From: Holtiella sp036655075
GTDB taxonomy: Bacteria; Bacillota; Clostridia; Lachnospirales; Cellulosilyticaceae
NCBI RefSeq assembly: GCF_036655075.1
Contig: NZ_JAVVQU010000005.1
Coordinates: 14,092 to 78,091 of the forward strand
Reading direction: 5' to 3'
DNA: 64,000 nt
The notes under the pieces were generated by a model. That model saw nothing but the letters and a program-made list of their open reading frames with translations, did not search any database and was not told the origin of the DNA. Position numbers and translations under genes: made by a program. Position 1 is the stretch's first letter, and each line of letters begins with the position of its first letter. Below, in pieces: positions 44,488-53,719 of the stretch.

Positions 44488-45678
44488 CTATTTGGTAATA
44501 TAGACGTTTCCATACTTAGACCCAATAAACATTTTCATAGCTTCATCTCCATAGTAGATTCTTCTTAATCCACTATTAATGTTTTCACTTTTCACATCAA
44601 AGTCTATAAATATATTTTGGTCTTCATAACTACCTTGATTTTCATACTCCCCTTCATACCCATCTGTTTGCTTTTTAATCTCAAATCCTGTAATACTTTC
44701 TGGAAGCACTGCATGTATATTTAACTGCTCTCCAAGGATTTCTATGCGTTTAGGTGTCGTTGTTGGATACAGTCTAACATCACCATACTCTCCCTCTACT
44801 GTAACATTTTGCATCATCCCCTTAAGCTTCACATCCATATTATACTCAGAACCATTCATCGTTGCATTATAAGGTGTACTACTATTAACGGTTACGCAAC
44901 TAGTGACATTGGTCATATTCACGTCACTTACTTTACCATCAATAATTGTCTCCCCATACCCCCGATCAATATTGATTTTAGCTTCTAAATCACTTTCTAT
45001 AATCAACTTACCTCCTGATGAGTTATGATTACTTTTCACATCTACCTGAGCGATTTGTCCTTTAAGTGTTGTATTACTTACGCCATCAATTTTAACTTGA
45101 GCTGGGGTATTGGAATGAATAAGTGCATTTCCTTGGTATGCTTTAATCTCAACATTAGTATATCCCCCTTTTAAATTAAGTTCTATCCTTTCTGCATCTA
45201 TACTCAAATCTTTAATGTTTGCTGTAGACGCAAATTTAAAGGATTGCAAACCATGATAATCCTGTGCTACGACCTTTAAGGTATCCATATCTTGTTGAGG
45301 CATGTATACAACAAGCTCTTCATGCAAATTATTTGTAAAAATGTAAAGTTCTGAGCTTTGTACTTGTTTTAAGTTAATGTGAGAAGCATTCCCCTCACTG
45401 ATTACCTCTAGTTCATACTTAGGCTCTGGAAACATCACACCATTTCCTGATGCTTCAAAAGTTACATAAGGCTGCCCTTCTGTAGGCATAATGCGCACAG
45501 GTACGTCTGATTCTATATAAAGGTTTTGAAGTGCCGTTGCCTTTAGTTCTTCTTTTTGGTTCATTTCAAATACTGTTTGGTTTGTTTTATACATTTCCCC
45601 TAATGTAACACCTGTACCCACTACCCCTATACCTACTAGTACTAAACATCCTGCTACAAAAAATTTTAAAGCTTTCAT
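44488..45678 (-). CDS. Membrane-anchored DUF4097-type beta-helix protein
   Basis: 396 residues. N-terminal anchor/signal (residues ~4-27), then an extracytoplasmic repetitive beta-rich region of DUF4097 character (LYIESDVPVRIMPTE, VEIKAYQGNALIHS, VDVKSNHNSSGGKLIIE). Such proteins often sit with PadR/DUF1700 or two-component genes and may take part in surface sensing, but the biochemical role is unknown. It lies between the DUF1700-like gene and the kinase. Confidence 0.75.
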   Translation of the reverse strand: MKALKFFVAGCLVLVGIGVVGTGVTLGEMYKTNQTVFEMNQKEELKATALQNLYIESDVPVRIMPTEGQPYVTFEASGNGVMFPEPKYELEVISEGNASHINLKQVQSSELYIFTNNLHEELVVYMPQQDMDTLKVVAQDYHGLQSFKFASTANIKDLSIDAERIELNLKGGYTNVEIKAYQGNALIHSNTPAQVKIDGVSNTTLKGQIAQVDVKSNHNSSGGKLIIESDLEAKINIDRGYGETIIDGKVSDVNMTNVTSCVTVNSSTPYNATMNGSEYNMDVKLKGMMQNVTVEGEYGDVRLYPTTTPKRIEILGEQLNIHAVLPESITGFEIKKQTDGYEGEYENQGSYEDQNIFIDFDVKSENINSGLRRIYYGDEAMKMFIGSKYGNVYITK

Positions 45679-45681
45679 AAA

Positions 45682-46455
45682 TTATGCCTCCTCTCTTTCT
45701 CTCTTAAGTTTTCTTTTTCCGCCTACAAATAAGTTTTTAATTCCAATAAAAATAAGACTAATGATACAACATCCAAGGCCTCCACCTCCGATAGCAATCA
45801 AACTTCCAAAGAAGAAAAGCATGCCAAGTGGTGCTATTCCTGCTGCTGTACTAAACCCTGCTACACCTAGTCCCAATATACCCATTCCTACAGCAAATAC
45901 ACTAAAGAACACACCCACTCCTATTACAAATAAGCTTGCTCCACCTAATAATACTGCAAACGGCAACCCCAATAGAATAGCTAAAGCAAGACCAATCCCA
46001 CCAGCTAGTGATGCCCCAAACTTTTTCTTCTTTTTTCTAAACTCTTCTTTTTTAGTTGAGTTATATGATGCATAAGAAGTATCTTGCTTGTTAGTATGAT
46101 TATCATATTTATTTTTCTCGTTATCTTTAACTTTCTCATTATTTTTAGACTGTTCATTATATCTAGCTTGTTCCTTGTATCCCTCTTGCTCTTGGCTAGG
46201 CCCATGCTGATAGCTAGAATACCCTGTGTCTTGGTAAACATCCTGCTGGATTTGATGCCCTTGATGATTTATTTCTTGTTCCGCAGGCTCCTCTTTAGAT
46301 TCCATAGCAGGTTTTGTAATAGGCACTACAGCCATTTCTACCCCTTCTTCCCCCTCTATCTTTTCTCTTTTGAAGTCCTCATCGTCTAAGAGAGGTAAAA
46401 ATTCCACATCTATAATTTCTGATAACTGATTTAATTTATCTTGTTCTTCACTCAT
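45682..46455 (-). CDS. DUF1700-like membrane protein with low-complexity N-terminus
   Basis: 257 residues. A hydrophilic Gln/Lys/Asn/Tyr-rich N-terminal half (about 1-145, with short repeats such as NEKVKDNEKNKYDN) is followed by four or five packed hydrophobic segments (~148-245) rich in Gly and a basic tail (KRKLKRERE). The membrane half resembles DUF1700-type proteins. First gene of the envelope-sensing operon; its promoter region carries tandem CTTAAG sites. Confidence 0.7.
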   Translation of the reverse strand: MSEEQDKLNQLSEIIDVEFLPLLDDEDFKREKIEGEEGVEMAVVPITKPAMESKEEPAEQEINHQGHQIQQDVYQDTGYSSYQHGPSQEQEGYKEQARYNEQSKNNEKVKDNEKNKYDNHTNKQDTSYASYNSTKKEEFRKKKKKFGASLAGGIGLALAILLGLPFAVLLGGASLFVIGVGVFFSVFAVGMGILGLGVAGFSTAAGIAPLGMLFFFGSLIAIGGGGLGCCIISLIFIGIKNLFVGGKRKLKREREEA

Positions 46456-46523
46456 CTTCCCTAGCTCCTTTTGTTTTTGATCTTATATACCTATCTTACC
46501 TCTAACTTCTTAATGTCCACACC

Positions 46524-46547
46524 TGTCAAAGCTTAAGATTTCTTAAG
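46524..46547 (-). promoter_or_regulatory. Response-regulator-type direct repeats with -35 element
   Basis: On the minus strand CTTAAG-N4-CTTAAG (46532-46537 and 46542-46547, ten-base period) lies two bases upstream of TTGACA (46524-46529). The -10 is poor (GTTAGA), as expected for an activator-dependent promoter. Likely target of the OmpR-type regulator of this operon. Confidence 0.5.
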
Positions 46548-46568
46548 AACTTTATATTATTTTGTTAA

Positions 46569-46600
46569 ATAAAAAAGAGGGATAACTTTATCCCTCCTGT
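46569..46600 (-). terminator. Terminator after the mutS-like gene
   Basis: On the minus strand AGGAGGGATAA pairs with TTATCCCTCTT, followed by TTTTTATTT. Confidence 0.85.
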
Positions 46601-46633
46601 CTTAATATATGACCTTTTCTATAGTTTTACTCA

Positions 46634-48427
46634 TCACTCTATTACTTCAATACCTACCATCCTCATAAGGTACTTCGCATTGGTTGTTGTAGAATTCCCT
46701 TTTCTAAGCTTATAGTCAAAGTTAATGACATCCTCTCCATACTGTTCTTCAAAGTGATAATTAGCTACACCTTTTCCCTCACTCAATTGACACAGTTCCA
46801 TGTCATGTGTAGTAATCGCACCAATACTACCATATTTACTTAGTGCTTTTACTACACTCATTGACCCTATGATTCTATCTCCTGAGTTAGTCCCTCTAAA
46901 AATCTCATCAATTAGGAAACACTGTTTACCCTTATCTCTCGCCAATTCTATAATTTCCTTAATACGCGTAAGCTCTGCATAGAAAGTAGAAATGCCATGA
47001 CTTAAATCATCTCTTATACGCATAGAAGTAGCAAGGTTCATCTTACTACATTTAAATTGATCTGCAATAACAGGTGCCCCACTATAGGCAAGTACCAGAC
47101 TAATACCCAACGTTCTCATAAACGTCGTTTTTCCTGACATATTAGAACCCGTAATAACAAAAATCTCATTCTTAAGATGGACATCGTTACATACGCGCCC
47201 ATCTCTTTCTATAAGCGGATGTCCTAGCGCATCACCCTCTATAGATTGTCCTTCCTCTGATACCATAGGGAAGTGGGCATCTGGTTCAATATGTCCCAGT
47301 ACACTTAAACTAATCAAACTTTCCACTTCACCTATTGCCTTTAAGTAGTCTTCTATATGATCTCCATAAGTTTGACGCCATTTTTCTGTCTTTAAAACCA
47401 CTTGTAAATCCCAGACAAATAGACCATTCAAAAGAATAGCTACAATAGGTTGATAAGTAATATGAGCTAAATTACTAATGTGTTCTAATTCCTTCAAACA
47501 TTGTAATGCATTTTTTTCACCATTAAATAAGCAGTCCACCTGCTCCTTTAAGTAAGGCGTCATAAATATTTTGTCTTGAATAACGTCAAGTATACCCACA
47601 TACTCCTCAAGATCATACATCATACTCATAAGTAATTCCTTAACCTTACCTATACGTGGTATATAAAACATCACCAAACCATAGGTTGCTATAATCAGCA
47701 TGGTGGTCAACGTTTTTAACCATCCAAAAGGCGTTAAGAAACTTAGTCCTACCATGGTTACAAGTATATATGGAAGCCCTTTAATCAGTTTCTTAAATGC
47801 TTTATTGTGTAAGAAACCTGACTCTTCTTTTGCATAGCTTAACAGTTTCTTAGGTTCCTCAATTGCCTTTTTACGCCTACTCGTTGCACCTTCAACTCTT
47901 TGACAAAAATCCAAATCATTAAGCAATTCTCCAATAGCCTTTTGTCGTGCCACAATGGTTTCTTCTTGAAAGTTATTACAAAGCAGTGACTCCGCTAACA
48001 ACTGACGTCCATGCCAAGTATGGGTTGTATTAATTTTTTGAAACAAAGACTGTGGCCCCACAATATCTAAATCTAAAGCATAGGGATGGTCATCTACTGC
48101 AAACGCTTCACCCTTATCTCTAAACGCATGCCACTCTTTCGTCATACGCATACTATAACGCTTATTGACCTCTTCCATACTACTGTAGTACTCCATGAGC
48201 TCTTTTACCTTTTGGTGTTTATAGATAAAGTAGATAAAAGCAGCAAAAGAAGCCCCTGCACCTATCCAAAATAAAAGTTGCGAAGGACTCTTAACTATTA
48301 AGTAAGTCATATAGCCTGCTGCTACTAGCGCAATCATTCGCCAATTTGCAATCTGATTGTACTTCTTCTTTTCTACTTCCCATAGTTTATGGTATTTCTC
48401 TTCAAGTTGCTTAAATGGTACTTCCAT
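46634..48427 (-). CDS. Membrane-anchored MutS-family ATPase
   Basis: 597 residues. Two N-terminal membrane segments (~30-46 and 51-69) and two more (~217-233 and 238-256) interrupt the MutS core/lever region. The C-terminal ATPase is intact: Walker A GSNMSGKT at 427-434, Walker B FLIDE at 504-508, and the MutS signature GTNSGDRI. The mismatch-recognition domain I is absent, so it is not canonical MutS. It ends an operon with ABC-2 exporter genes and a YkgJ protein; function unknown. Confidence 0.88.
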   Translation of the reverse strand: MEVPFKQLEEKYHKLWEVEKKKYNQIANWRMIALVAAGYMTYLIVKSPSQLLFWIGAGASFAAFIYFIYKHQKVKELMEYYSSMEEVNKRYSMRMTKEWHAFRDKGEAFAVDDHPYALDLDIVGPQSLFQKINTTHTWHGRQLLAESLLCNNFQEETIVARQKAIGELLNDLDFCQRVEGATSRRKKAIEEPKKLLSYAKEESGFLHNKAFKKLIKGLPYILVTMVGLSFLTPFGWLKTLTTMLIIATYGLVMFYIPRIGKVKELLMSMMYDLEEYVGILDVIQDKIFMTPYLKEQVDCLFNGEKNALQCLKELEHISNLAHITYQPIVAILLNGLFVWDLQVVLKTEKWRQTYGDHIEDYLKAIGEVESLISLSVLGHIEPDAHFPMVSEEGQSIEGDALGHPLIERDGRVCNDVHLKNEIFVITGSNMSGKTTFMRTLGISLVLAYSGAPVIADQFKCSKMNLATSMRIRDDLSHGISTFYAELTRIKEIIELARDKGKQCFLIDEIFRGTNSGDRIIGSMSVVKALSKYGSIGAITTHDMELCQLSEGKGVANYHFEEQYGEDVINFDYKLRKGNSTTTNAKYLMRMVGIEVIE

Positions 48428-48439
48428 GCTTATCCTCCT

Positions 48440-48703
48440 CTAATGACTTTCTGGACTCGTCAGTCTTTCTAACTCTTCTAAATACTTAATAGCCTCTTCA
48501 TTACACGCCTTGCACATTTCTTGACTTGGTTGTAAGCCACTACACACTCTAGGTCTCTCTGGATGTCCAAATATTTTACACCTATTTTCTTCATCTAACT
48601 GAATACATCTAACACTTGCTGGTTTACCCTTTGGCATTCCCGGTATAGTTGATGAAATAGATGGGGCAATACAACATGCCCCACACTTTTGCCTACATTC
48701 CAT
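48440..48703 (-). CDS. YkgJ-family cysteine-cluster protein
   Basis: 87 residues with cysteines at 3, 7, 10, 11, 33, 42, 54, 63 and 66, the YkgJ pattern (CRQKCGACC ... CIQLDEENRCKIF ... RPRVC). Probable metal-binding (Zn or Fe-S) small protein of unknown role. It lies 12 bases before the mutS-like gene and 17 after the permease gene, so it is within the exporter operon. Confidence 0.88.
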   Translation of the reverse strand: MECRQKCGACCIAPSISSTIPGMPKGKPASVRCIQLDEENRCKIFGHPERPRVCSGLQPSQEMCKACNEEAIKYLEELERLTSPESH

Positions 48704-48720
48704 GGCTACCCTCTTTTCTT

Positions 48721-49836
48721 TTATTCCTGCTCTTGATAACTAGAGGTTATACTCAAGCTGATTAGAATAAGGACACTAGCAATAAGTATAGCTACAACTA
48801 AGCTGCTTACTACATCTATCAATGCTTTATTTTGTATCATTTGTGTATAACCCTGCATAACCCATCTCACAGGTGAAAGATACGCTACTTTTTGAAGCCA
48901 CATAGGTAAGAGTTCTATTGGCAGGAATAGGCCACTTAACATACATAAAGGTGTCACGCCTATCCCCATAATAAGATGATACACTGTACTTTTTTTGCTG
49001 ATAGATAATACAAACAAGCTCACACTTATTGCAACGATACCAAGTGCTATTCCAATGAGCAGAAATTCTATACTATCCAAATTAAAGTCAATCTTGAAGC
49101 ACTTCATACCAATAAGTTGGATGAGTAGTTGTGCAAATAGGATACTAAAAGCACCTAATACATGCCCAAGTACATACTGATATTTTCTAAGAGGTGCTAC
49201 ATTCATCCTCTCATATACACATAACTCTCTCTCCCTCATCATAGGACTAAATCCAATCCCTGCTGTAAGCAAGAATATCATCCCAAAGAATCCAAAACTT
49301 ATGGTCATTGTCATAACCTTTTGCATTTCATTTTCTGCCCTAAGTGTGGGTTTTTGTTGTTGCACCGTTTCATACAGTACATTAAACTCCGCTTCATCCT
49401 TAGAAACGTGAATCAGTTGTGTAAGCTGTATAAGCTTACTGTGCAAAATACTTTTAAGTTGGTTTGTTTCCTCTCCTACGACAACAAGCTTATAGGGCAT
49501 TTGATGATTTTTAAATGTCTTGTAACTATTATCATACGTCATCACAACACCTAAGTCTATGTCCTTTTTTATTAATGCCTCTTTAAGCATAGCCTCATCT
49601 TCATAAGTCACGCTCTCTACTTGGGCACGTTCTAACTCCTGCCTTACAACCTGAGTGATACCACTTGCATCTGTAGTATAAAATCCTATTTTTCCAAGTA
49701 GCATATTTTGTTCATTTCCAAAGAGCATTTGGGCACAAAGTGAAAGTCCGATAGGTACAAATAACAGTAAGATTGCCCATGGCCTAATAAAAAACATTCT
49801 TATATTATGCTTTGCTATTTTTAAAATTTGATTCAT
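48721..49836 (-). CDS. ABC-2 type transporter permease
   Basis: 371 residues. One N-terminal TM (~15-35), a long extracytoplasmic loop (~36-170), then five TM segments (~175-365), the ABC-2 (YhgE/YadH-like) layout. It overlaps the preceding permease by four bases and probably forms a heterodimer with it. Substrate not predictable; related systems export drugs, peptides or lipids. Confidence 0.9.
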   Translation of the reverse strand: MNQILKIAKHNIRMFFIRPWAILLLFVPIGLSLCAQMLFGNEQNMLLGKIGFYTTDASGITQVVRQELERAQVESVTYEDEAMLKEALIKKDIDLGVVMTYDNSYKTFKNHQMPYKLVVVGEETNQLKSILHSKLIQLTQLIHVSKDEAEFNVLYETVQQQKPTLRAENEMQKVMTMTISFGFFGMIFLLTAGIGFSPMMRERELCVYERMNVAPLRKYQYVLGHVLGAFSILFAQLLIQLIGMKCFKIDFNLDSIEFLLIGIALGIVAISVSLFVLSISKKSTVYHLIMGIGVTPLCMLSGLFLPIELLPMWLQKVAYLSPVRWVMQGYTQMIQNKALIDVVSSLVVAILIASVLILISLSITSSYQEQE

Positions 49837-50873
49837 TGTACCTCCTCCTGTCTTTTAAGCTTAATAACAACTAATCCACCTAATATACCTAACACTCCCA
49901 CTAAGTAAACCAGCAATACATCTCCATTGGAAAACCTTCCATACTGGACTAACTCTTCTAATGCTTCTATTAATGGTTTGATGGGCGAAAGCTGTGTAAC
50001 ATCCCCAAGTTCAAACATAGGCATCAACTTTCCACTTAGGATTGCTGATAAAGTAACTATGAGTGAAAGAATATTGCCCCCCATGTCTTCTTCCTTCACA
50101 TACAGCCCAATAGTCATACCTAGAAGTGTTGTCATTAAACTAGCACCTATCAAAAGCCCTATACATCCTACCCACGCACTCATAAAATCTATATGGTAGA
50201 TGATTTGATACACAACCATCCCTATAATGCCTGTAATACATATAATTAAGACACTCGTTGTGTACTCCATAGCAAAGAGTTTTCCTTTAGATAATGCAGC
50301 TGTAAAGGTACGTCTCCCTACCGCTTGCTTCATATATACCACTTGTTTAATACCAAAATTTCCACCTAACATAATTCCAAAAATAAGCATAGTTGCTACT
50401 AATGGTATCGTTATATCTGCCTTTACTTTAGACTCTATCACTTCTTCTGGAATAGCCATATCTATTCCTTCTACATATCCTGTTACTTGCCCTATACTAT
50501 ATGCCGTAGCAAACTCATCTATAAGATTAGCTAAGACAATCTCCTCCATCATTTCACCCTGTTGATTGACCATATAAATCTCTTGGGTGTCTTCATTCAC
50601 TTCTATTACAAAATCTGCCTCTACTCCATCTTTGACACTTATACCTATTCCACTACTTTCCTCAACTTGTTTGAAATATGTGCCCAAAGTTTGCCCCAAC
50701 AACCCTTTTTCCTGTTTCACACTCACTGAGAAATTTATTGACTTTTCTACGTCTTCCGTAAGCGTAAACATATTAACAAAAAGTACGGTCAATATAATAG
50801 GAAAAAGCGTCATAAGAAAAAGAATTGTAAAGTCTTTCAGTTTACGTTCTAAAATATTCATCCATATCGTCAT
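49833..50873 (-). CDS. ABC-2 type transporter permease
   Basis: 346 residues, the same layout as the next gene: TM1 (~15-35), extracytoplasmic loop (~36-155), five C-terminal TMs ending before a basic tail. It follows the ATPase gene by 12 bases. Second half of a heterodimeric exporter. Confidence 0.9.
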   Translation of the reverse strand: MTIWMNILERKLKDFTILFLMTLFPIILTVLFVNMFTLTEDVEKSINFSVSVKQEKGLLGQTLGTYFKQVEESSGIGISVKDGVEADFVIEVNEDTQEIYMVNQQGEMMEEIVLANLIDEFATAYSIGQVTGYVEGIDMAIPEEVIESKVKADITIPLVATMLIFGIMLGGNFGIKQVVYMKQAVGRRTFTAALSKGKLFAMEYTTSVLIICITGIIGMVVYQIIYHIDFMSAWVGCIGLLIGASLMTTLLGMTIGLYVKEEDMGGNILSLIVTLSAILSGKLMPMFELGDVTQLSPIKPLIEALEELVQYGRFSNGDVLLVYLVGVLGILGGLVVIKLKRQEEVQ

Positions 50874-50885
50874 GCCTTCATCCCC

Positions 50886-51821
50886 CTAATCTCTAAGTGC
50901 TCGACCTGTCAGGTTCAAAAATACATCTTCTAAGTTAAGTTCTTTCATATAGATATCTGTAATTTCTGCTCCTTCTTGAATAAGTAACGCTATAATTTGG
51001 TCTAGATTTGTCACTTCTCTTCTTGAGCAAATACTCACTGTATTCCCTTCAAAGTGTATACGTTCTACACCCTTTATACGAAGCAGTTGCTCTTCACTGA
51101 TCTTAGACATATCCCTTACAGCAACCTGTAATACAGCACACTCCTCTATCATCCCAGCAAGTGTCTCTTTAGTCCCTATAGCGATAACATCGCCGCGGTC
51201 TATAATAGCAATACGATCACATAAGGCTTCTGCCTCTTCCATATAGTGAGTCGTATAGATAATTGTTGTACCTTTCCTCCTTAAGGTTTTAATCGCTTCT
51301 AAAATATAGTTTCTAGACTGGGGATCTATTCCTACTGTTGGTTCATCCATAATAACGAGTTCTGGCTCATGTACAATGCCACACGCAATATTAAGCCTGC
51401 GCTTCATTCCTCCCGAAAAATGCTTCGCCTTATCTTTTGCTCGCTCTTCAAGTCCTACAAACTTTAGGGCATTATAAACTTTTTCTTTTAGTACCTCTCC
51501 TTTAAAGCCATACAAACTACCGAAGAAACGAACATTTTCATAAGCTGTTAGTTCTTCAAAAATAGCCAATTCTTGAGGTACCACTCCCATCTTTCTTTTA
51601 ATAATCATAGGCGCTTGCTCCAATGTTTTACCAAGAACTTTCACCGTACCTGCATCTTTTCTCTTTACCATACCTAAAATATTAATCAGGGTTGTCTTTC
51701 CCGCTCCATTAGGACCTAGTAATCCAAATATTTCACCTTGTTCCACTGTAATATCTATATGTTTCAGTGCTACTTTATCTTTAAAGCTTTTATACACACC
51801 TTTAAGTTCTACACAATTCAT
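50886..51821 (-). CDS. ABC transporter ATP-binding protein
   Basis: 311 residues. Walker A GLLGPNGAGKTTLINIL near 34-50, signature HFSGGMKRRL, Walker B LVIMDEPTVGIDP, H-loop TTHYMEEAE, and a C-terminal regulatory extension (~225-311) as in CcmA/drug-exporter ATPases. It drives the two permeases downstream. It lies after the two-component genes across a terminator, so it may have its own promoter (TTAAAA-N17-TACAAT, weak). Confidence 0.94.
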   Translation of the reverse strand: MNCVELKGVYKSFKDKVALKHIDITVEQGEIFGLLGPNGAGKTTLINILGMVKRKDAGTVKVLGKTLEQAPMIIKRKMGVVPQELAIFEELTAYENVRFFGSLYGFKGEVLKEKVYNALKFVGLEERAKDKAKHFSGGMKRRLNIACGIVHEPELVIMDEPTVGIDPQSRNYILEAIKTLRRKGTTIIYTTHYMEEAEALCDRIAIIDRGDVIAIGTKETLAGMIEECAVLQVAVRDMSKISEEQLLRIKGVERIHFEGNTVSICSRREVTNLDQIIALLIQEGAEITDIYMKELNLEDVFLNLTGRALRD

Positions 51822-51860
51822 ACTCTTTTCTCCTCGTTTCTTTGATAATTCTATTGTATG

Positions 51861-51900
51861 AAAAAAGAGTGCTACTTTTAAGTACTAAAAGTAACACTCT
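51861..51900 (-). terminator. Terminator after the NarL-type regulator gene
   Basis: AGAGTGTTACTTTTA pairs with TAAAAGTAGCACTCT on the minus strand, then TTTTTTC. It separates the two-component system from the exporter genes. Confidence 0.88.
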
Positions 51901-51918
51901 ACTATGACTTTAGTCATA

Positions 51919-52539
51919 TTATTTTTTTAAATAGATAATAGCAATTTGTGTACGATGTTTTAAATCCATCTTACTCAAAATAGAGGTTATATAGTTCTTC
52001 ACCGTACCTTCAGATATGTATAGGCGCTCTGCGATTTCTTTATTTGAAAGCCCATTGGCAATTTCCTCAATAATCTCCATTTCACGTGTAGACAGGCCAT
52101 AACTACTCCAGTCTGTCTTACTCTCTACATTCATTTCACCCATGCTTTTTAATACATCTGGATGAAATACACTATTCCCACTAGCTACTGCTCTAATAGC
52201 ATGAACAATATGTTCTGGCGTACTATTTTTTAGAATATACCCATCTGCTCCATAGTGGAGTGCACTCTTAATCAAATCATCTTCATCAAAAGTAGTTAAA
52301 ACTAAAAACTTCTCTGTACGACTCACTAGACTTTTTTGCTTCAATACCTCTATTCCATCCATAATAGGCATACGTAAGTCTAGCAATACTAAATCTACTT
52401 GATTTTGTTTCAAAAAGTCTAGGCAACCTTTTCCACTTGCTTGAGTGCCTACAACTTCTATCCCTTCATATGTAGATAAAATCACCTTGAGACTTTCTCT
52501 AATCAGCATATCATCATCTACAATTAATACTTTTATCAT
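51919..52539 (-). CDS. NarL/LuxR-type response regulator
   Basis: 206 residues. Receiver ~1-118 with phospho-Asp in LVLLDLRMPIMDG; LuxR-type helix-turn-helix ~140-205 (LSTREMEIIEEIANGLSNKE, then TVKNYITSIL). LiaR/DesR-like pairing with the upstream kinase (four-base gap). Likely controls the adjacent ABC exporter. Confidence 0.93.
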   Translation of the reverse strand: MIKVLIVDDDMLIRESLKVILSTYEGIEVVGTQASGKGCLDFLKQNQVDLVLLDLRMPIMDGIEVLKQKSLVSRTEKFLVLTTFDEDDLIKSALHYGADGYILKNSTPEHIVHAIRAVASGNSVFHPDVLKSMGEMNVESKTDWSSYGLSTREMEIIEEIANGLSNKEIAERLYISEGTVKNYITSILSKMDLKHRTQIAIIYLKK

Positions 52540-52543
52540 GACT

Positions 52544-53644
52544 TCACCTCTTAATCAACATAATGGTCTCAAATCCATTTTCTGTATTTACAATAATCTT
52601 TCCACCTATCCCCAACGTTCTTTCTTCTATTCCTATTAGCCCCAATCCATGTCCAACAGGTTGCTTGACTACACCATTATCCTTAAATACTACTTTAATG
52701 ACTTGATGCATGACTTCAATTCTGACCTCAAATTGATTTGCTGACGAGTACTTCATAAAGTTGGTTAAGGTCTCCTTTAAGTTCTCATGAATAGCAAACC
52801 ATACTTCAAGTCCTACACTTGCTAAGTCCCCTTTATACAGCAAATCACTTGTAATACCTGATTTTTCCTTAAAGTCTTCAAGTATTTCTTTAACTTGGGT
52901 TAATCCATTTTCACTCGTTGCCGGCTTTAAATCCTTTAATGTAAATCGGATTTCTTCCATCCCATCTCTTAACCCCTCTATAACACGGTTCAAAAGTTCT
53001 AAGCCTTTAGTTTGGTCTTTAACTAAAATGAGCTTTATCGCTTCAAGTTGCATGACATTGCCTGCTAAGAGATGACCCATCTTATCATGTAGCTTCTGTG
53101 CTAACTGATTACGCTCGGTTACTTTTGTGATATAAGCCATCTCTCTCTTTTCTTTTTTAGTATGCTCTAATGCACGCCCCAAGTTACTTACTTTCCCCAT
53201 CAGTTCTGTATTCTCTTTTGTTAACTGCACAAGCTTCATTTTGTCCCAATAAGTGGACAAACTTGTTACTATTAATATCCCATAGATAAACCAGTTTGCA
53301 AGTATCTCTTTGTAGCCTATTAGAATCATACTCACTCCAATCATGATTAATACTACATTTTCTAGCCAACCTCTCTTAAAGCAGCTGTACTCCATTAATG
53401 CGAGCACGAGTGGAACAATGAGTAATATGTATCCTACGCCTACTAGACTCCCTAAATAAACTAAGTCGACTATTATTAGGGTCTTTGCAACTTTAGGATT
53501 TTGAATCATTTGACTAGATAAGTAGAAAATAAGGTGGATACATAGTATGGCTACTATTTTTCCTACTTGCAAATCTGCCTCCAATAATCGTTGTCCACAG
53601 TATAGTGCGGTTAATCCATTCAAAAAGATAGCTCTTTGTTTCAT
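52544..53644 (-). CDS. DesK/LiaS-type sensor histidine kinase
   Basis: 366 residues. About five or six N-terminal membrane segments within residues 5-130 with almost no extracytoplasmic loops, a short coiled coil (~138-172), a HisKA_3 dimerisation helix with His186 (QLAQKLHDKMGH), and a HATPase domain ending GHGLGLIGIEER. The all-membrane sensor resembles kinases that read membrane state (DesK, LiaS, BceS-like). Confidence 0.9.
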   Translation of the reverse strand: MKQRAIFLNGLTALYCGQRLLEADLQVGKIVAILCIHLIFYLSSQMIQNPKVAKTLIIVDLVYLGSLVGVGYILLIVPLVLALMEYSCFKRGWLENVVLIMIGVSMILIGYKEILANWFIYGILIVTSLSTYWDKMKLVQLTKENTELMGKVSNLGRALEHTKKEKREMAYITKVTERNQLAQKLHDKMGHLLAGNVMQLEAIKLILVKDQTKGLELLNRVIEGLRDGMEEIRFTLKDLKPATSENGLTQVKEILEDFKEKSGITSDLLYKGDLASVGLEVWFAIHENLKETLTNFMKYSSANQFEVRIEVMHQVIKVVFKDNGVVKQPVGHGLGLIGIEERTLGIGGKIIVNTENGFETIMLIKR

Positions 53645-53666
53645 TCTATTCTCCTATGATTATACT

Positions 53667-53710
53667 AAAAAAGGAGCTATCACAAAACGAATCGATTTAT
53701 GATAACTCCC
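53667..53710 (-). terminator. Terminator of the dnaX-ybaB-recR unit
   Basis: GGGAGTTATCA pairs with TGATAGCTCCT on the minus strand around a 17-base loop, followed by TTTTTAG. Confidence 0.75.
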
Positions 53711-53719
53711 TATTTCTAT

